A DNA stretch of 6,639 nucleotides from Burkholderiales bacterium (GTDB lineage: Bacteria > Pseudomonadota > Gammaproteobacteria > Burkholderiales > Casimicrobiaceae), in NCBI GenBank assembly GCA_031283405.1, contig JAITBX010000228.1, positions 1 through 6,639 on the forward strand, in the 5' to 3' direction. Of this stretch, positions 1 to 6,549 are shown piece after piece; position 1 is the stretch's first letter, and each line of letters begins with the position of its first letter. Below the pieces are notes generated by a model that was not told the DNA's origin, ran no database searches, and worked only from the letters and a program-made list of their open reading frames with translations. The position numbers and the translations under genes are program-made.

Positions 1-1
1 G

Positions 2-562
2 GCGCACGCCGGTTTGCCCGAAGAAGAAGATGCGTTCGCATCCGTGTGGAAATCGTTTCAGAACCGCTGGAAATGGTTGGCGATCAACCTCGTCACCGCC
101 TTCATCGCTTCGCGCGTCGTCGGCTTGTTTGAACACGCCATTTCCGAACTGGTCGCGCTGGCAGCGCTGATGCCCATCGTCGCCGGCATCGGCGGCAACA
201 CCGGCAATCAAACGATCACCATGATCGTTCGCTCGCTGGCGCTGGGAAAAATCACGACACAAAACGCCAGCCAACTCTTTCGCAAGGAATTGCTGGTCAG
301 CCTGATGAACGGACTGATCTGGGGAAGCGTCATGGGGCTGGTCGCGTTTTTGCTTTATCACGATTGGGAGCTGGGTGGCGTCATGGTGTTGGCGATGACG
401 CTCAACATGCTGCTCGCCGCGTTCATGGGCGTGCTGATTCCGATGATTCGGACGAAGATGGGACGCGACCCGGCGCTGGGATCGTCGGTGCTCATCACCG
501 CCTGCACCGACTCCGGCGGCTTCTTTATTTTTCTGGGACTGGCGACGCTGTTTTTGACTTGA
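2..562 (+). CDS. mgtE: Magnesium transporter MgtE, C-terminal membrane domain (5' end outside window)
   Basis: This is the 3' part of a gene for an MgtE-family Mg2+ channel/transporter of the inner membrane. The frame is open from the first bases, so the TTG at 14 is not a real start; the cytoplasmic N and CBS domains would lie upstream. The visible 186 residues cover the whole five-helix pore domain: a helix at WLAINLVTAFIASRVVGLFE, a second with the family signature MPIVAGIGGNTGNQ, a third around LLVSLMNGLIWGSVMGLVAF, a fourth around GGVMVLAMTLNMLLAAFMGV, and a fifth at SSVLITACTDSGGFFIFLGL. The DPA motif before the last helix and the Asp within it (TACTD) match the conserved positions near the ion-binding site of the family. 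The C-terminus ends right after helix five, as usual, with TGA at 560-562. Family assignment is secure. No terminator is evident before the next gene. Confidence 0.95.
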   Translation, partial: AHAGLPEEEDAFASVWKSFQNRWKWLAINLVTAFIASRVVGLFEHAISELVALAALMPIVAGIGGNTGNQTITMIVRSLALGKITTQNASQLFRKELLVSLMNGLIWGSVMGLVAFLLYHDWELGGVMVLAMTLNMLLAAFMGVLIPMIRTKMGRDPALGSSVLITACTDSGGFFIFLGLATLFLT

Positions 563-593
563 ATCGCTCTTCAATATCCGTCCTGAAATTTTC

Positions 594-3050
594 ATGCGCG
601 CTCGTTGCCTCGAAACCTCTACTATCGTTTCCTTTTTGACTGGCGCGTTGTTGGCCGTCGTTCTTGTTTTCGTTGCCGCAGGGCCGCAACGGCTGCAACG
701 TTCTGCGGCTTCATTTTTTACATCGCCGCCCGCGCCTGCAACAACGGCAACAACCGCTGCAACAACGCCCGCCGTTGAACTGCTCGGCAGTCTGGATGTG
801 CCGGCGCAGGAATCGTTGACCGGCCGCGCGCTCGAATTCTCCGGTTGGGCTTTCGATTCAAGCGGTATTCAATCGGTCGAGATTCGTTTCCCGAACATGA
901 CTTACACCGCTACGCTGAACATTCCGCGTGACGATGTTCGCAAGATGTTTCCGCAGCATGCCGGAATCGAACATTCGGGATTCGAGGCGCGCATCACTTT
1001 GCCCGATTCTTTCTTGCCGCTCGATCGTCAACCGATTGAAATCGTCGCCACCAATCGCAACGGCAAAAACAAAACGCTGACCAGGCGAAGTTGGCTGCCC
1101 GCCATCCCCGCGCATTCCTCTTCTCATGAGCGAAAGTTCAATCTTCTGATGATGTTGTCGGCATTGTCTCAGGGCGGCGCTCTTGAAGTCGATACGGTCT
1201 ATCGTGATTACCAATCACCGACGATAAAAACCGGCATGGCCATTCCGATTCTGTATATGCGCACGACGAAGGGAGCGCAGGGCGATTGGATTTTCGATCC
1301 GTCGTTTGATTTGAAGCATCGCTGCGGCGACCGTTTTGTCGCCGACGACAATCTCAATAAGATCATCGCTTTCGCCATTGAAAAAAATGTGCCGATCCAG
1401 TTCATTCTGAACGGAGGCATCTGGGGCGACGCCAGTTGCACTTTTTCAGAGTGGGATCTTACCGATCATCTCGAAGAAGATCCGATGTTGTGCCAATGGT
1501 CGCAAGACAATTCCATTTACCCCGACGATTATCTTTCCAACCTGCCCGGCTCGACCGCTTCGCCGCGATTGGCGCGCTCGTTGACCTACCATGTTTACGC
1601 CCAAAAAGTTCGCGCCTACAAAAAGCGCAATCTGCAAGCTGCCGCGCGTATCATCGCCGCTTTTGAGAAAGAACACCCCGATCTCTTTGTCGGCATTGCG
1701 CTCGATGCCGACACCTACATGAATCCTTTCTTCGACGGTCGCGCCACTTTCGATTACAACCCGGGAATGTTGCGGCAATTCCGCGAATGGCTGCAAGGCA
1801 TCGGCTCTTACAGCGCTCACGCCAAAAATCGCGCCGACGCGTCCGTTCCCGATCTGTCGGCCTATCGCCGCGCCAAACCGCTGACGCTCGCCGAAGTCAA
1901 CGCCATCACTGGACGGCAGTGGCAACACTGGGATGAAGTCGATCCGCCGCGCCCGTCTCTAGGCATCATGGTTGATCGATCCTCCGAAACCACGATTCAA
2001 CAAATCTGGGATAATCCGTGGTGGCAACTGTGGGACAGCTTTCGCAAACACATCGTTCACCTGCACTACACCGAGCTGGCGCAATGGACAGCCGAGGCAG
2101 GCATTCCCGCCGACCGGATTTTTTCGGCGCAAGGTTTTGTGAGTGAAAGTCCAACGAATTTCTTTTCCGTTTTCATCGAAGAAAAGAAACCTTTCAGCCG
2201 TCACGATTCCGCCGGCGTGTCGATCGAAGGTTCCAAACCGCGCAACGGTTCGCGCCTTGGCGCCATTACCTACGGCAGAGCCGCCCGCAACGAAGCGTTG
2301 ATGCCGCATGGTCACAATCTTTTTTCCGAATTTGCCCGCATCGACGACGGCTGGGGAATCGTCGAATACAACGGCGCTCAAATCGAGTATGCCCACATAC
2401 CGCCGCAATACCGCAACGCTTACCTGACGTATCGCGATGCTTACAATTTCGACGCGCAGGAAGTTTCACACATGGCGTGGAACGGCAGCAATGGCGCGTT
2501 CGCCGACGATCCGAGTTACATCTCTTACACTTCATTCCGCAACACCGGCGCCGAAGAAGCCATGCGCGATTTCATGATCTCGCATGCGTTCTTTCCCGAA
2601 AGTTTGCGACTGTGGACCTTCGGCAGCGCCCATTACGCCAGCGACGACGGCTGGACAACCGCCGCCGGAAAATTGCAAGCGCAGAATGGCGCGCTGGTGA
2701 TCGTCGCCGACCGGCAACACATCACTTTACTGTCGCCCGCCGATCAAGTGTTGCGCGCCGCGCGCCTGAAAACATTGCGATTGATCGTCCCTGAAAAAGC
2801 CGGCGCCTCCGTTGCCCGACTGAACGTCGCCGTGCAAGAAAAGCCCGAAGCAGATTGGCAAACGATTTCTACCGTGAGCGAAATCAAGGCCGAGCCGTTT
2901 GCCGATGGTTTGGTGAACCTTGATGTTCCACTGCAATGGCCGGAAGCGTGGATCGAGAAAAAACTTATCGCGGAGCGTTTGCAGTTGAACATCGAACTGC
3001 AAACGCCCGCACAAACATTGACGATTTACCGGATCGCGATTGATCCGTAA
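594..3050 (+). CDS. Exported or membrane-anchored Ig-like and glycoside-hydrolase-like protein of unknown function
   Basis: I do not recognise this 818-residue protein as a named family. Basic residues precede a hydrophobic segment at about 11-30 (IVSFLTGALLAVVLVFVAAG), an N-terminal anchor or signal peptide that places the rest outside the cytoplasm; there is no lipobox. A Pro/Ala/Thr linker (about 43-60) follows. Residues 64-165 resemble bacterial Ig-like modules (SGWAFDSSGIQSVEIRF, then DDVRKMFP and HSGFEARITLP). Residues 180-600 are rich in Trp, Tyr and Asp and look like a glycoside-hydrolase-type barrel: strands at VPIQFILNGGIWGD and LFVGIALDADTYMNP, a YNPGMLRQFREWL helix reminiscent of GH42-like enzymes, and WGIVEYN at 587-593. 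The usual clan GH-A Asn-Glu acid/base pair is not visible, so activity is uncertain. Residues 690-818 are beta-rich, like a carbohydrate-binding or jelly-roll domain. The ATG at 594 is the first start in frame; no clear ribosome binding site precedes it. It lies 31 bases after mgtE and may be cotranscribed. Confidence 0.85.
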   Translation: MRARCLETSTIVSFLTGALLAVVLVFVAAGPQRLQRSAASFFTSPPAPATTATTAATTPAVELLGSLDVPAQESLTGRALEFSGWAFDSSGIQSVEIRFPNMTYTATLNIPRDDVRKMFPQHAGIEHSGFEARITLPDSFLPLDRQPIEIVATNRNGKNKTLTRRSWLPAIPAHSSSHERKFNLLMMLSALSQGGALEVDTVYRDYQSPTIKTGMAIPILYMRTTKGAQGDWIFDPSFDLKHRCGDRFVADDNLNKIIAFAIEKNVPIQFILNGGIWGDASCTFSEWDLTDHLEEDPMLCQWSQDNSIYPDDYLSNLPGSTASPRLARSLTYHVYAQKVRAYKKRNLQAAARIIAAFEKEHPDLFVGIALDADTYMNPFFDGRATFDYNPGMLRQFREWLQGIGSYSAHAKNRADASVPDLSAYRRAKPLTLAEVNAITGRQWQHWDEVDPPRPSLGIMVDRSSETTIQQIWDNPWWQLWDSFRKHIVHLHYTELAQWTAEAGIPADRIFSAQGFVSESPTNFFSVFIEEKKPFSRHDSAGVSIEGSKPRNGSRLGAITYGRAARNEALMPHGHNLFSEFARIDDGWGIVEYNGAQIEYAHIPPQYRNAYLTYRDAYNFDAQEVSHMAWNGSNGAFADDPSYISYTSFRNTGAEEAMRDFMISHAFFPESLRLWTFGSAHYASDDGWTTAAGKLQAQNGALVIVADRQHITLLSPADQVLRAARLKTLRLIVPEKAGASVARLNVAVQEKPEADWQTISTVSEIKAEPFADGLVNLDVPLQWPEAWIEKKLIAERLQLNIELQTPAQTLTIYRIAIDP
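738..766 (+). repeat. Three GCAACAAC copies encoding an Ala-Thr-Thr linker
   Basis: The octamer GCAACAAC occurs at 738-745, 747-754 and 759-766. Read in frame it encodes three Ala-Thr-Thr units inside the Pro/Ala/Thr-rich stretch between the membrane anchor and the Ig-like module of the 818-residue protein. This kind of simple repeat is typical of flexible extracytoplasmic linkers and may vary in copy number between strains. Confidence 0.5.
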
Positions 3051-3071
3051 CCTTGGCTCGTAATGGTTATG
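3030..3071. terminator. Weak overlapping hairpins between convergent genes, possible bidirectional terminator
   Basis: The genes converge with 16 bases between stop codons. Two inverted repeats cover the junction. CGGATC (3030-3035) pairs with GATCCG (3042-3047) around a six-base loop. CGTAACC (3046-3052) pairs with GGTTATG (3065-3071), one G-T wobble included, around a 12-base loop, and its arms contain both stop codons. They share positions 3046-3047, so they compete. Neither is followed by a strong T-tract on either strand, so intrinsic termination is only a possibility. Confidence 0.25.
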
Positions 3072-3564
3072 ATTCTTTAAGCGCCCGTATCTCATCGGCG
3101 CGCAGTTGCGCCGCCAGTTTGTCGAGCACGCCGTTGACAAATCGATGGCCGTCGGTGCCGCCGTACACTTTGGCGAGGTCGATGGCTTCATTGAGAATGA
3201 TCCGATAAGGAATCTCCGGTCGCTCCGACAACTCCCACGTAGCCAGCACGAGAATGGCCGTTTCGACCGGCGACAGCGCTTGCTTGTCGCGCTCGCTGGA
3301 GACAAACGGCAAAAAATTGTCGCGCAACTTTTCATACTGACCGCTGACGCCGCGCCACAACGCATCGAAATAGGTTTCGTCGCAACGCGCATAGTTCGGG
3401 CTGTCCGTCAGATGCAAACGAATATCGTCAATGGGCGCGTGCGCCAGTTGATATTGATAAAGCCCCTGCACTGCCAACGCGCGCGCGCGGCGACGCCCCA
3501 TGAAGTCGATTTTTTCTTTCTTTGTTGCCGGTGTTTTCTCCGACATGTTTTCTTCAATCGACAT
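3067..3564 (-). CDS. nusB: Transcription antitermination factor NusB
   Basis: NusB binds boxA of rRNA leader transcripts together with ribosomal protein S10 (NusE) and promotes processive transcription of rRNA operons in the cytoplasm. The all-helical family pattern is clear: an RRRARALAVQGLYQYQL N-terminal helix at about 24-40 carrying the Arg-rich RNA-binding residues, LSPVETAILVLATWEL at 97-112, and the hallmark YRIILNEAIDLAKVYGGTDG at 120-139 followed by HRFVNGVLDKLAAQLR. The length of 165 residues is slightly above the family norm because of the N-terminus. The ATG at 3564 overlaps the end of ribH by 11 bases; its only upstream GGAG is 13 bases away. A second ATG at 3546 (159 residues), eight bases past the ribH stop site and preceded by GAAG at five bases, is an equally good start. 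It is the last gene of the minus-strand cluster; ribH-nusB is a very common pairing. Confidence 0.96.
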   Translation of the reverse strand: MSIEENMSEKTPATKKEKIDFMGRRRARALAVQGLYQYQLAHAPIDDIRLHLTDSPNYARCDETYFDALWRGVSGQYEKLRDNFLPFVSSERDKQALSPVETAILVLATWELSERPEIPYRIILNEAIDLAKVYGGTDGHRFVNGVLDKLAAQLRADEIRALKES

Positions 3565-4027
3565 TTTTGCGCAACCGCTCCAAAGTATTGGCCATCTCGA
3601 CAGCGGTCAGCGCCGCCTCAAAGCCTTTTTGATCCATCCGCGCCTGCGCTTGCTCATCGGTGTCGCAAGTCAACACGCCGTTGCCGATCGCCATCTCGAA
3701 ATCGAGCGCCACCTCGCTGATGCCGCGCGCCGATTCGTTGCTGACGATTTCAAAATGATACGTTTCGCCGCGAATCACCGCACCCAGCGCAATCAGCGCA
3801 TGGAATTGCCCGGTCTGCGCCATGGCTTGCAACGTCAGCGGAATCTCCAGCGCGCCGGGAACCCGCGCCAAGGTGATGTGCGCGTCAACCACGCCGTGCT
3901 CGCGCAAAAAACGCAGCGCGCCCTTGAGCAGCCCTTCGCCGATGTCGGCGTTGAAGCGAGACAAGACAATACCGATGCGCATTCCGGCCGCGTGTGTTTC
4001 GCCGGGAATTTCGTGAAGATTCATCAT
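3554..4027 (-). CDS. ribH: 6,7-dimethyl-8-ribityllumazine synthase
   Basis: Lumazine synthase condenses 5-amino-6-ribitylaminouracil with 3,4-dihydroxy-2-butanone 4-phosphate, the penultimate step of riboflavin synthesis. With the start at 4027 the protein has 157 residues, the family size. Motifs in order: SRFN at 23-26 (substrate pyrimidine site), VPGALEIPL at 56-64, ALGAVIRGETYHFE at 80-93 with the probable catalytic His91, GNGVLTCDTDEQAQAR at 115-130 with Arg130 in the phosphate-binding position, and a final KGFEAALTAVEMAN helix. The YHFEIVSNES and VALDF wording is typical of betaproteobacteria. The frame stays open upstream to an ATG at 4072, but that start would overlap ribBX and add an unconserved basic stretch. 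The tandem ATGs at 4027 and 4024, preceded by an AAAGAAAG purine run, are better. It lies 31 bases after ribBX, which supplies one of its two substrates. Confidence 0.96.
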   Translation of the reverse strand: MMNLHEIPGETHAAGMRIGIVLSRFNADIGEGLLKGALRFLREHGVVDAHITLARVPGALEIPLTLQAMAQTGQFHALIALGAVIRGETYHFEIVSNESARGISEVALDFEMAIGNGVLTCDTDEQAQARMDQKGFEAALTAVEMANTLERLRKNVD

Positions 4028-4058
4028 CGTAACTTTCTTTATTTTTTCGCCGCGTTTT

Positions 4059-5165
4059 TCACGACTTCGCATTCGCGGCTTCCTGTTCCTGAAAGCCGGT
4101 CACTTCCAAACCGAAACCGGCCATGCTCGGAATTTTTCTTGGCCGCGACAGCAAGCGCATTTTCTGAACATTCAAGTCGCACAAAATTTGTGCACCGATG
4201 CCGTAGTCGCGCAACGTCAGCGGCGCGTCGGCACTCCGTTTTTCCGCGATGGCGCGGCTGCGCAAATCCTGCGCACTCTCCGGCCGATGCAGCAGCACCA
4301 TCACACCGGCGGGCGCTTTCTTCAGTTGACACAACGCCGGAAACACGCCCCATGTGTGCGGCTCGCTTTGCTCATCCAGAAAATCCATGATCGAAATCGG
4401 CTCATGCACACGCACCAGTGTTTCTTTTGCCGACGACGGCGTTCCATGCACCAGCGCCAGATGCGTGGCGTCGGTCAGCTTGTCACGATAAACAAACAAT
4501 TCAAAAGCGCCCGCCGCCGTTTGCAACGGCCTTTGCGCCACGCGCTCCAATAACGTTTCGTGCTGGCTGCGATGATGAATCAGCTCTTCGATCGAGCCGA
4601 TTTTCAAGCCGTGCTTCTCTGCAAAAATTTCGAGGTCGGGCAAGCGCGCCATCGTACCGTCCTCTTTCAGAATTTCGCAAATCACCGTCGCCGGCATCAA
4701 TCCCGCCATCTGCGCCAAATCGCAGCCCGCTTCGGTGTGACCGGCGCGCACCAGCACGCCGCCGGGTTGCGCCATGATCGGAAAAACGTGACCCGGCTGC
4801 ACAATATCTTTCGGCTTCGCTTCCGGCGCAATCGCTTTTTGAATCGTGCAAGCGCGATCGGCGGCAGAGATGCCGGTCGTCACGCCTTCTGCCGCTTCGA
4901 TCGACAAGGTGAAATTGGTGCCGAGCGATGAATGATTGGTCAGCGTCATCAACGGCAGTTTCAACTGTTGACAACGTTCCGGCGTCAGCGTCAGACAAAT
5001 CAGTCCGCGCGCGTGCGTCGCCATGAAATTGATCGCCGCCGGCGTCACAAATTCCGCCGCCAACATCAAGTCGCCTTCGTTCTCGCGGGTCTCTTCATCG
5101 ACCAAAATAATCATCCTGCCCGCTTTCAGCTCGGCAAGAATTTCAGGAATGGGGGCTATCGCCAC
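4059..5165 (-). CDS. ribBX: 3,4-dihydroxy-2-butanone 4-phosphate synthase fused to a degenerate GTP cyclohydrolase II-like domain (RibBX type)
   Basis: The N-terminal domain (residues 1-200) converts ribulose 5-phosphate to 3,4-dihydroxy-2-butanone 4-phosphate and formate for RibH. Key motifs are intact: DEETRENEGDLMLAAEFV (23-40, acidic metal loop), TNHSSLGTNFTLSI, GVTTGISAADRACTI, and VRAGHTEAGCDLAQMAG (139-155, with the conserved His-Thr-Glu). The C-terminal domain (about 210-360) keeps the fold signature LRDYGIGAQILCDLNVQKMRLL, but the zinc cysteines and the RQEGRGIGL-like segment of active RibA are missing: after VRVH the sequence reads EPISIMDFLDEQ, and the whole domain has only Cys279 and Cys329. 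This matches the RibBX variant known from Proteobacteria, whose second half lacks cyclohydrolase activity. Many pipelines would label it ribBA or ribB. The start is GTG at 5165, chosen because it gives the usual family N-terminus (MAIAPIPEILAELKAGR) and has GGAG seven bases upstream. Confidence 0.94.
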   Translation of the reverse strand: MAIAPIPEILAELKAGRMIILVDEETRENEGDLMLAAEFVTPAAINFMATHARGLICLTLTPERCQQLKLPLMTLTNHSSLGTNFTLSIEAAEGVTTGISAADRACTIQKAIAPEAKPKDIVQPGHVFPIMAQPGGVLVRAGHTEAGCDLAQMAGLMPATVICEILKEDGTMARLPDLEIFAEKHGLKIGSIEELIHHRSQHETLLERVAQRPLQTAAGAFELFVYRDKLTDATHLALVHGTPSSAKETLVRVHEPISIMDFLDEQSEPHTWGVFPALCQLKKAPAGVMVLLHRPESAQDLRSRAIAEKRSADAPLTLRDYGIGAQILCDLNVQKMRLLSRPRKIPSMAGFGLEVTGFQEQEAANAKS

Positions 5166-5172
5166 GTTTCGA

Positions 5173-5176
5173 CTCC
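5173..5176 (-). promoter_or_regulatory. Shine-Dalgarno site deciding the GTG start of ribBX
   Basis: On the minus strand GGAG lies seven bases before the GTG at 5165. It is the clearest ribosome binding site in the cluster, and together with the matching family N-terminus it supports the non-ATG start. Confidence 0.6.
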
Positions 5177-5206
5177 GCTTGATTCAGAAATGGACAAGGC
5201 GCTATT

Positions 5207-5809
5207 TTACACTGTCGGGCGCGCGGCCTTCGCCGCTGCGGATTTGGGTCGAAACGCCGCGCAAACTGCGTCATCGGTTTCGACGTAAGATCCGCCGATC
5301 AATTCCATGCAATACGGCACCGCCGCAAAAATGCCCTGAACTTTTATTTTTCCGTTCTCGTCTCTGACGCCTTCCAGCGTTTCACGAATCGCTTTCGGCT
5401 GCCCCGGCAAATTCAGAATCAGCGCGTTTTTCCGAATGACGCCGATTTGACGCGACAAAATCGCCGTCGGCACAAAGTGTAATGAAATCTGCCGCATCTG
5501 CTCGCCGAAGCCCGGCATGATTTTGTCGGCGACCGCCGCCGTCGCCTCCGGCGTCACATCACGCAGCGCCGGGCCGGTGCCGCCGGTGGTCAACACCAGC
5601 GAACAATGAACGACATCCACCAGATCGATCAACGCGCGTTCAATCGTCGGCTGCTCATCGGCAATCAATCGCGTCTCGAAACGCGCTGGCGTTTTCAGCG
5701 CCCGCGTCAACCACTCGCGCAACGCCGGAATCCCTTTATCCTCATAAACGCCGGAAGCGGCGCGGTCGCTGACGGAAACCAGACCAATCGTTAACGGTAA
5801 ATCATTCAT
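5207..5809 (-). CDS. mog: Molybdopterin adenylyltransferase Mog
   Basis: Mog activates molybdopterin with ATP to adenylyl-molybdopterin, which receives molybdate in the next step of molybdenum cofactor synthesis. The 200-residue protein carries the family signatures: IGLVSVSDRAASGVYEDKGI at the N-terminus (8-27), LVLTTGGTGPALRDVTPEAT at 71-90 (the MPT/nucleotide-binding loop with the conserved Asp84), and LILNLPGQPKAIRETL at 130-145. The VYEDKGIPAL start and the long FAAVPYCMELIGG tail favour Mog over the shorter MoaB. The frame continues upstream to a TTG at 5827 overlapping darP, but the ATG at 5809, seven bases after the darP stop, fits the family better. The last residues (from about 186) are Ala/Lys-rich and probably disordered. 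A gene next to darP is a frequent position for mog in betaproteobacteria. Confidence 0.93.
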   Translation of the reverse strand: MNDLPLTIGLVSVSDRAASGVYEDKGIPALREWLTRALKTPARFETRLIADEQPTIERALIDLVDVVHCSLVLTTGGTGPALRDVTPEATAAVADKIMPGFGEQMRQISLHFVPTAILSRQIGVIRKNALILNLPGQPKAIRETLEGVRDENGKIKVQGIFAAVPYCMELIGGSYVETDDAVCAAFRPKSAAAKAARPTV

Positions 5810-5816
5810 CACGAAA

Positions 5817-6323
5817 TCAATTCTCAAAAAGTTTTTTCAAATCCTGAAACAGCAAGCGATAGTGTCGCGGCGTTTTTTGTTGTTGCCGGCGCTCCTGTTG
5901 CGCTTGCTCAATACGCAAACGCCACGCTTCATGCGCCTCTTCCGAAAACGTTTCGGGGAATTTTGCCGCCAGCGCCGCCAGCGCCGCTTCCGGCTCTTGC
6001 AGCAAGCGTTGCCGCCATTCTTCACGCAGCGCCATCTTCGCTTTCTCGGCGGCGGGAACAGCTTCTTGCGCCGCCAGCAATTCCCGAATCGGTTCGGGGT
6101 CAACATCGCGCATCAAGCGACCGATGAATTGCAACTGTCGCCGCCGCGCTTCATGCCGCGTCATCGTCTGCGCCGCAATGATGGCGTCGAACAAACGCTC
6201 GGGAAGATCGAGCGTTTCCAGCTTGGCAACACTCAGCGTCAACAACGCCTCCCCCAACGCCTGCACTTCGTGCATCTCTCTTTTGCGTTGCGATTTGGAA
6301 GGGGCTAAAAACGGAGTGTCCAT
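5817..6323 (-). CDS. darP: Ribosome maturation protein DarP (YjgA, DUF615)
   Basis: DarP (formerly YjgA) associates with late 50S precursors and helps mature the peptidyl-transferase centre in the cytoplasm. The 168-residue protein shows the family pattern: SKSQRKREMHEVQALGEAL at 9-27, LDLPERLFDAIIAAQTM at 38-54, then the most conserved block HEARRRQLQFIGRLMRDVD at 57-75, and a highly charged helical C-terminal half (EEWRQRLL, EQAQQERRQQQ) ending in YRLLFQDLKKLFEN, the usual family finish. It is rich in Arg and predicted entirely helical, consistent with rRNA binding. The ATG at 6323 is the first start compatible with the family N-terminus; only a distant weak GAAG is seen upstream. It is the first gene of the minus-strand cluster. 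In E. coli the neighbour is divergent pmbA; no pmbA is seen here. Confidence 0.93.
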   Translation of the reverse strand: MDTPFLAPSKSQRKREMHEVQALGEALLTLSVAKLETLDLPERLFDAIIAAQTMTRHEARRRQLQFIGRLMRDVDPEPIRELLAAQEAVPAAEKAKMALREEWRQRLLQEPEAALAALAAKFPETFSEEAHEAWRLRIEQAQQERRQQQKTPRHYRLLFQDLKKLFEN

Positions 6324-6351
6324 TGCCGGTCGATTTTCTTCAAAGCGGTTA

Positions 6352-6367
6352 TTTCAACACGTTGAAA
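6352..6367. promoter_or_regulatory. 7+7 palindrome, candidate operator upstream of darP
   Basis: TTTCAAC (6352-6358) and GTTGAAA (6361-6367) form a perfect inverted repeat around two bases. It sits 29-44 bases before the darP start and abuts the candidate -10 box, covering the expected transcription start, a position where a dimeric repressor would block the cluster. No regulator is suggested by the sequence; chance occurrence is possible. Confidence 0.3.
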
Positions 6368-6376
6368 AGCATAGCA
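6368..6376 (-). promoter_or_regulatory. Candidate extended -10 promoter for the darP-mog-ribBX-ribH-nusB cluster
   Basis: On the minus strand TGCTATGCT provides an extended -10 (TG, one base, then TATGCT at 6368-6373). No good -35 hexamer is found 16-18 bases upstream, which is tolerable for extended -10 promoters. Transcription would start near 6361 and give a leader of about 38 bases before darP. Confidence 0.35.
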
Positions 6377-6420
6377 CAAACGCCGCGAGGTTTCGTTTTG
6401 GGATAGGTGGTTGGCCACAG

Positions 6421-6549
6421 TCTTTTCCCATAGGCGCGATTCCAACTTCCCCTTGCAGCCGCCGAGCATCGCAGAACGGCGCAGTAGAGCAAATAACGAA
6501 TACGGTGCGTTAAAAATGCAAGGGGCTTAGGAAGCAAACGCCTTAAAGA
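6421..6549. repeat. Imperfect long inverted repeat in the gene-free region, possible dispersed repeat or structured element
   Basis: CCCCTTGCA (6449-6457) is perfectly complementary to TGCAAGGGG (6517-6525). Pairing resumes outward at TTCC (6440-6443) with GGAA (6530-6533), AGGCG (6432-6436) with CGCCT (6539-6543), and possibly TCTTT (6421-6425) with AAAGA (6545-6549). Inside lies a small hairpin, CGCCG (6460-6464) with CGGCG (6477-6481). A folded stem of this size is unusual for an ordinary promoter region and is the shape expected of a miniature dispersed element, a REP-like repeat or a structured RNA. Only one copy is in the window, so its repetitive nature is an inference. Flanking bases 6377-6420 and 6550-6593 show no further recognisable features. 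Confidence 0.4.

Noticed and set aside
14..16. TTG as the start of the first gene
   Set aside because: The frame is open to the window edge and the encoded domain is normally preceded by N and CBS domains, so the gene starts upstream of the window.
1446..2408. Minus-strand open frames of 149-160 codons inside the 818-residue gene
   Set aside because: They are antisense shadows without recognisable motifs, while the plus-strand frame is continuous for 818 codons with domain-like organisation.
3500..4390. Plus-strand open frame of 296 codons
   Set aside because: It lies antisense to nusB, ribH and ribBX, all of which have clear family motifs; its translation is Arg/His/Ser-rich low-complexity shadow sequence.
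5166..5206. FMN riboswitch or separate promoter before ribBX
   Set aside because: Forty-one bases are too short for an FMN riboswitch. TAAAAT at the mog stop (5204-5209, minus strand) resembles a -10 box but has no -35 partner or extended -10.
6305..6469. Minus-strand 54-codon frame beginning at the ATG at 6469 and overlapping the darP start
   Set aside because: The frame is open upstream to a stop near 6530 and the translation (MLGGCKGKLESRLWEK...) looks protein-like, but it crosses the inverted repeat and candidate promoter and overlaps the first codons of darP. No motif or ribosome binding site supports it; it could be a remnant inside the repeat.
6124..6513. Plus-strand 129-codon frame
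   Set aside because: It is the antisense shadow of darP running into the gene-free region, rich in Arg, Ser and Cys, with no family resemblance.
6349..6537. Minus-strand 62-codon frame (MLPKPLAFLTHRIRY...)
   Set aside because: It has no recognisable domain, lies across the inverted-repeat element and competes with another open frame there; probably non-coding.
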